Assembly: GCF_001540865.1 (NCBI RefSeq)
Contig: NC_033641.1
Coordinates: forward strand, 1,184,810-1,248,809
Reading direction: 5' to 3'
Length of the DNA: 64,000 bases
Source of the DNA: Ananas comosus
Taxonomy: Eukaryota; Streptophyta; Magnoliopsida; Poales; Bromeliaceae
In this document: in pieces, positions 57,951 to 64,000 of the stretch
Layout of the letters: the number at the start of each line of letters is the position of its first letter
Numbering within the stretch: the first letter of the stretch is position 1
Made by a program: the position numbers and the translations under genes
The notes under the pieces: generated by a model
The model's database searches: none
What the model was told of the DNA's origin: nothing
What the model saw: only the letters and a program-made list of their open reading frames with translations

Positions 57951-60900
57951 TTAGTTGGCCACCAGGCCGCGCAACTTGTTAGCGACATGTAGGAGGTGAT
58001 CGATGTTAGTTTGTGGGTAATTTTGCAGGAGCTTGAGATTGGCGGTGAAATCGCCGGCCAGGAGGCGCCTGCGGACGAGTATCAGCATCGCGCAGCAGAT
58101 CCGTAGTAAAGTGTCCTGTTCAAGAATTTCACCGTTTTATATCGTAATGTTCCGACACAGTTCAGTTTTTTTTTTTTTTTTATTTTCCTCTGAAATTAAC
58201 TTCGACTACAAAAAAATGGTTGGTAAATCCTAATAGAACTAACCTGAACTATAAACAATTTTGACTTCAAAATTTACCAAATCTATAAAGATTAACAAAA
58301 CATTCAAATTTTGAAGTCAAAATATTGTTGACGGACTCAAACCAAACAAATTGAAAGGTTGGATAGTAAAATCAAAATTTTGAAAGCTTGGGTGGCGAAA
58401 TCAAATAGTCCATAATTCACATTTACCAGAACGGTTTTATAGAAGGAATTATTGGCGCACAAACCTGTGGACCTTCGGGATCCCCTAATAGGGTGTCCCA
58501 GATGTGAAGGCAATCAGCGAAATTGAACTCCTGCGTCAACAGCAATGTGATCCATCTGAATGCGTAGAATTGTGGATTCACCTGGAAAGAATAGAGAAGA
58601 ATAGGAATTTCAAAGTCCAACTAGCGGTGCTACTAGGAGAAGCAGTGAATTAAAATACACCCAACATCTTCGTTGTAAAAATCTTACCTTTGTTGTAACT
58701 TCCAAATGGCGCCAAAGCTCTTCGTCATGCCTCTTTAAGAGCTGGGATAGTTTGGAAATTGTAGAGCGTATGCCCACGACGCTATTATCAAGCTGCTTGC
58801 AAAAGTTATCCCTGAAACCGCTAAGCAACTCGACAAAGCAAAAAAAGGTGTCTGCTTCTGCATAGGCCTGTTGAGCAAGAATAATAATGTGGTAAGCAAG
58901 TGGAACAAATAATTGATATAAATCAATATATAAATTAGTAGATGAACTTCATAATGTTGTCCACCATACATAAAGCTCATGTCAAGAATTACATATGTTT
59001 TTGTTGTGGCAATGATGAGATTCAACAGGCCAATTGTAAATCACAGCAAATCCTTTTCGGAGAATAATAAAATGATGAGACTCAATCCCTAAGCTACCAA
59101 TTATATATTTGCTGTGATTTACAAGGATTTTCCTTGAGCATGAATAAATATGATCACTACATTACAGAAAATGTATTGTTGATAATCTTTTTTTAAATAA
59201 AAAAAATTCTCCTAATGAAATTTGCACTTTGCACCTACAAAAATCACTTAATGGTCCTTAAAGCTTGTAATCAGGTAATATTAGGTCCTTACGTATTCTT
59301 CACAATAGAAGAGTCATGAGCTATCAAATATCCAACTGTCCACTTCAACTAAATCCTAGACTACACGATCATTGAAAGGTTATCCGTTGCCTCTGTTCCA
59401 TCTCAAGTACAGTTTTTCTTTAAAAAAAAATTTAAAAAAATCATTTATCATACAGTCTGATCAGCTCCTTAAAAGATTAAGGCGATATGCAGATTAAATA
59501 ACCAACATAACAGGAGCAAGATTCCATTCGGATTAAGTGCTAAAAGTTCAATATTCTCATATTAGCCACATTTGAAGGCCTTGAATTATCTCTCACTAAT
59601 GAGCCTCAATAGGAAATCCATATAAGCTAAAAACTAAAGCCACCACACTAATATAAGAGATGGATAATGCTATTTAAGCAAATGAATAGCCATATTACAT
59701 AACCCTTAGTCCCTTACCGCATTATTCTGGTCTGGATCATTCTTGAATACGTAGAATAGAGGTGCCAGAACTTCATTCATTCCTTGCACGTATCTTATTC
59801 CTGGATTTAGTTTCGCAAATATTATAAGTATCCGCCTCAAAGACTCCTGAAAACATAAGAAAAAGAATGATCAGGATATGTACAAATATACAAGAGGCTT
59901 AAACATATATATCAGTACTACATCTATTTGTGTATAGCCTGCGAATATAAATTCTCATACATAGCCCTTGAAAGTGCAGTTTCCTACAAAAATAGACTTG
60001 CCTTAAGTTGGAGAGTCAAACATTTCATGGGGTCAAGTTGGTTTTGTATAAAAATAAATTTAAAGAGTGGCATATTTGTAACTACAGAGGATTATATGTA
60101 AAAGATTAATTTTTCTAAGAGCCTATATAAAAGTTAAGATATTGCAGAAAGGCATTAGTAGATAGATAATTTTGCAGGTTCTAGAGTAACCATATCGAAA
60201 AGTAATAAATGCATTCTGCTATATACGTAGGTACTCACCTGATTAGACTTTGCGAGAGATGTATCACTGGAGAAAAATGGCATCTCAGGGTGGGTGCGCT
60301 TTACATCTCGGTCAATCTGTTCTACAATCTCTGACTCCTGAAAATTAAAAATTCTAAAAGTCATTTAACAATTTACACCCAGCAACACAAGAGGCATCCG
60401 CATGATTTTCAAACCATTAACGACTATAAATATAATAGAGTGAGTCTCATTTCCTGACTTCTGTCCAAAACAATAGTCAAGTTGTTATTTATATGAGATT
60501 AGTAGCCCAGTACTCTAGAAGGGAAGGAGATGGAGTCACCTCAACTGAATTAAAAAATATTTTTGAATGATGGATTTAGTACGAAAACTTCACTTGCTTC
60601 TTTCTACATAAAACTACCTAGTTCAGTTCTTTATCTAGCTGGAAAATGCAGTGCTTCCAAAGAAACAAAAAACTAATGTTTGAGCAACATGCAGTAACTC
60701 CAAATTGGCAGCAAGGTAGCAAGGTATGAAAATCAATTCCAACAAAAAGGCGCAGTACAAAAGACTAATTCAAATGATATGATTTATTTATTGGCTTATT
60801 GGTTGGAAAAGTTTACCCAGGCTTGTTATCTTGGTAAGTTGAGATTCAAGCTATGTGAGGTACTCGATAAATACCAGTAATGTAGCATGAAGAATTGCAT

Positions 60901-62687
60901 CAAAATAAACAGAAATCCATACAATAGACCACAGATAGATGGATATTACTCAATCTCGAAGGAGTACCTGGAAATACTGGTTCCACACACTAGTTTTCCC
61001 AAGGCTCAGTGGGTGTTCTCCATGAGTAATCTCTGACCTTGAAAGCAAGCCAGTCCCTTCAGACTTCAACTCTATAGTTTTGAAACCCTCCGATTCTTCC
61101 ATTCTTCGCGTTATTTCTGACTGACCAGCAATGAAAAGTATTAGCCATCAAAAAGTGATCAAGTTAATACCATCACACTATTAGACAAAGTGCTTGGAAT
61201 GTCACTGTAAATTAGATGGAATTATAAAGTTTGGATGATACATTTTGTAAAATTGCTCATGAACTGAGACTTTAGAAATTAGGACAGATTCAATTAGAAA
61301 CATCTAGAGAGCTTACAGGATTCAGAAGAAGCTCATCTTTAAATGCACCATACTGAGAACGCTTCTTCTCCAACTCATGTGCCCACAATGTACGATCGGT
61401 TGGCAAATATCCCAATAGAAGCTGCTAACTACCAAGAAAGTCAAGCGAATTTCTAGTTTAACTAGATAAAGGAAATAAGACGTTTCTGACGTATTAGTGT
61501 ATCACTCCAATACTTGATGAATAATGCAAAATGAAAAATAATTGAGGCGGCTAAAATGGCAAAGAACTAATATCATCCCAAACAACACCGTAAAGGAACC
61601 CATGTAATTCAACAAAATCTTCACCCCAACCATAGCCAATGAATGGTGATTCTGTGTTTCACCACAAACCAAATCTCTGCCATATGCAGAGTATGTTGGA
61701 TGCCAAAGACATCCCACTTTCCATTACTAATGAATTCATCTAGTAATCCTTACGCTAAAATTATTTTTTTTTCCTTTTTGTGTGATTACTATTGACATTT
61801 GACAGAGCATTTGACCATTAAGTGTTCTTTAATGTATAACTTCATACTTAAATCTTTTTCCTTTTCTTTGTCGTTTCTTACGATGAAGAATCGATAGCTC
61901 CATCATGCATGGCCTTGCGGCCTTAAAATGCACAATCCCCACTTCATCTTACCAATCATGCTAGATCTTTTTCGCAAACAACCACATTCAAAGTTCATTA
62001 CATAGCATCATTCGAGTTCACAATTGACCCTAATTTCATATCATAACATAAAAAATGCAGAGTTAAAATCTAATCAACTACCAACACCATCATATTCAAA
62101 ACAAAAATGAAACAAAGGAGAAAAGAAGTAGCACAAATTCTAATTCCAAAAGATCAAATTGAAATGAAGTGATCAAGACCTTCCAAACGGTCTGGCGTAT
62201 ACCGGCACCATCCGGAACCCCCTGGCACGCCAATCTCCGCAGCTCCCCGAGATTCACCACCCTCTTCGACAACTGATCACCAACCAAAATCCAATTCCAT
62301 CAGTAAAACCCCATTCCAAAACCAAAACCCTAATCACCCGGACAGATCGCGAGAGAGAGAGAGAGAGGGAGAGGGAGAAACCCTAACCATGAGCTTGAAC
62401 TCGGCCAACAGGTGCGACTGGATCGACTCCTCCGCGCGCGACGCCCCGGAGGGGCTCGCCTCCTCCGCCGCCTCCGATTTCACACCCCGCGCCGGCTGAG
62501 GCGGCGGCATCGACGATTCCGTCTGCGGCGGCGGCAGCGGAGGAGGAGCCCTAGGCGGCGACTCATACCGCGCCAGCGCCGGCGCCGGCTGCGCCGCCGC
62601 CACCGCCGCGGCGGAGGGCGGCGGCGAGGACCAGAGGGGGTTGTTGAGCCACTCGGGGACGAGCTTCGTCCTCTTCCCCGCGCCCAT
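57951..62687 (-). CDS. TBC-domain Rab GTPase-activating protein (TBC1D13-like)
   Basis: Nine exons, every one phase 0: 62687-62388, 62272-62180, 61421-61317, 61120-60968, 60337-60239, 59846-59718, 58867-58688, 58581-58465, 58115-57951; 446 residues. TBC proteins stimulate GTP hydrolysis by Rab GTPases and so switch off steps of membrane traffic. Residues 1-85 are Pro/Ala-rich and probably disordered. The TBC domain starts near 108 with LRRLACQGVPDG. It keeps both catalytic fingers: the Arg finger in IDRDVKRT (I225, D228, R231) and the Gln finger in RYVQGMNEV (Q271). FRWITLLLTQEF and IWDTLLGD follow, as in the family. Length and exon order suit TBC1D13 relatives; which Rab it acts on cannot be told. 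The upstream sequence has a GA-rich leader. Confidence 0.95.
58250..58415. mobile_element. MITE, family A copy 4 (intron 8 of the TBC gene)
   Basis: TTTGAAGTCAAAATATTGTTGACGGACTCAAACCAAACAAATTGAAAGGTTGGATAG-like sequence matches the right arm of family A; the left arm is short (TTTTGACTTCAAAATTTACC). Inserted between exons 8 and 9. Confidence 0.5.
59034..59124. repeat. 18-bp perfect inverted repeat in a TBC intron
   Basis: TTGTAAATCACAGCAAAT at 59034-59051 and ATTTGCTGTGATTTACAA at 59107-59124 are exact reverse complements around a 55-base spacer. It is probably a very small fold-back element. Confidence 0.8.
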
Positions 62688-62694
62688 GGCGTTC

Positions 62695-62807
62695 CCGCGT
62701 TTCCGCGTTCCCCCCCACCCCTCCCACCCAAACCCTACGTAACGGCGTTTCCCGTTTCCCCCTCGGAGGTGCTAATGATATAACGGTTTTTGTTTCAGTG
62801 TGAACGG

Positions 62808-62870
<63 letters not shown>
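62695..62870 (-). promoter_or_regulatory. GC-rich then (GA)n upstream region of the TBC gene
   Basis: An AAACCCTA-type motif (read on the plus strand near 62730) and a long (GA)n run at 62809-62862 lie within 190 bases upstream of the start. On the coding strand this is a (CT)n tract, a common plant core-promoter feature. Confidence 0.5.
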
Positions 62871-63060
62871 AGGAGGAAGAAGACGTGGCGTGTTGTTTCT
62901 AGAAGGTGCGGGTGCGGAAGTTGTTCGCTCGGTTTCATCACATCCGTCCATCTACCATTCAACGGTTGAGATTGTTTGCAAGTCCTAGTAATTGCCATAA
63001 ATTTTTCCACAACTCCATTTTTGAAAATTTTGTTTTTTTTTGGGACTAAATCACATTTAG

Positions 63061-63514
63061 AGATGTCAACGGGTCGGGTTTAGATCAAATTTTTAAAAAT
63101 TCGAATCCGAATCCGAAAATCAAATTAAAATCTAAACTCGGATTCAAATCCGACGGATTTTAAAAATTCATACTCATATCCGTACCTGACCAAAAATCTG
63201 AAATCCGAACCTGTTCCTGAACTTGACAAATTTTAAAAATACATATCATTGGATGAAGATTTAAGGAATAAAAATTATTAAATATTTTATATATTATATA
63301 AATAAATAAAAATAAATTATGTATATATATAATTATTCGGGTTCGGGTTTGGGTTCGGATTGGATAAGTACAAAATCCATATCCGTATCCATATCCGTCG
63401 GATTTTTATTTTCTATACTCATAATCGAATCCATACCTGTTTAGCTCTGGTAAACACGCCCCGTTCGGATTCGGGTTCGGATATTATTTCGGGTATTCAT
63501 ATCCATTAACATTC
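63061..63514. mobile_element. Small TIR transposon, copy 2 (inverted)
   Basis: Reverse-complement relative of 55826-56226, running from AGATGTCAACGGGTCGGGTT to ATCCATTAACATTCCT. It has the same GGGTTCGGGTTTGGGTTCGG and ATCCGTCGGATTT phrases and AT-rich middle. Confidence 0.75.
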
Positions 63515-64000
63515 CTAATCACACATTGGTCCTCTAAGTAAAAATTTGGAAATTTTTAGTTTGAACTTCGTAAATAATAATTATAATAATTAAGTTTTAC
63601 AATCCAATTTATTTAATCAATTATTAAGATATACGCCCCATGAGAATAATGTGATATTTTTTTAATTATTATCACATCATGAATCCCAATAATGCTGTGT
63701 CGCTTTTAATATTACAACAAATAAACATTTGGGGACCAAGATGTCATGGAACTCATAGTTTTGGAACAAAAGTGTAATTTAATTGTAATTTTGTGAGAAA
63801 TGCTTAAGTCTGCAATCTTAGGGAGTTGTAACTAAGGATTTAATTGCCGTGGCAGGGTTCATATTGAAAACTTGCCGGCACAGTCGAATCATAAAAAATA
63901 CATATGTGCCGACAAATAATGGCATAAAATATTTTTTTCTTAGCAATAAATATTCTAACAATTTATTATAAATCTTTATCAATCTTTTGATTTTTTTTGA
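63515..64000. other. AT-rich intergenic sequence at the window end
   Basis: No gene or repeat structure recognised. Confidence 0.3.

Noticed and set aside
62412..62783. Long Arg-rich open frame on the plus strand
   Set aside because: It is the complement of the GC-rich, Pro/Ala-rich first TBC exon; composition alone keeps it open.

Overview
This is a nuclear window from a flowering plant. Genes are intron-rich with GT-AG splicing, there is a nuclear-type tRNA, a plastid-targeted violaxanthin de-epoxidase, a DYW-class PPR protein and many plant-type small transposons. First exons are very GC-rich and later exons AT-rich, the gradient typical of monocots. Decayed papain-family protease pieces would suit a bromeliad-like genome, but the species cannot be fixed from the sequence. 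Isolated N's and repeated contig ends show this is a draft assembly.

Layout: (1) 1607-4252 (-) DYW-type PPR gene, 2 exons. (2) 5890-12535 (-) 12-exon coiled-coil protein of unknown role. (3) 12.6-30.5 kb: repeat-rich intergenic block holding a large Tourist-like MITE, a SINE with a 16-bp target duplication, duplicated casein-kinase-2-alpha fragments split by a TRIM-like element, an LTR end, CACTA-like repeats, a decayed papain-like protease and a roughly 2.75-kb tandem duplication of MITEs nested in (TA)n tracts. (4) 30783-36453 (+) violaxanthin de-epoxidase with a probable 5'UTR intron. (5) 37245-40268 (-) divergent RIN4/NOI-like gene, tail to tail with the former. (6) 40.5-47 kb: MITEs, a truncated SINE and a small Helitron carrying a GC-rich gene-like fragment. 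(7) 47015-55690 (-) 16-exon METTL13-type double methyltransferase. (8) 56583-56655 (+) tRNA-Ala(AGC). (9) 57951-62687 (-) 9-exon TBC/RabGAP gene. Two inverted copies of one small transposon flank the tRNA and TBC genes.

The genes form no operon or pathway: they are independent housekeeping, photoprotection and immunity-related loci. I reconstructed all exon structures by hand. Every coding junction joins in frame at GT-AG sites, so I trust the protein models more than the exact UTR limits. The most interesting leads are the RIN4-like protein with both effector-cleavage motifs lost and a CaaX-like end, the Helitron with a gene-like insert, the possible overlapping uORF on the de-epoxidase, the splice-donor-carrying minisatellite, and the MITE clusters in (TA)n.
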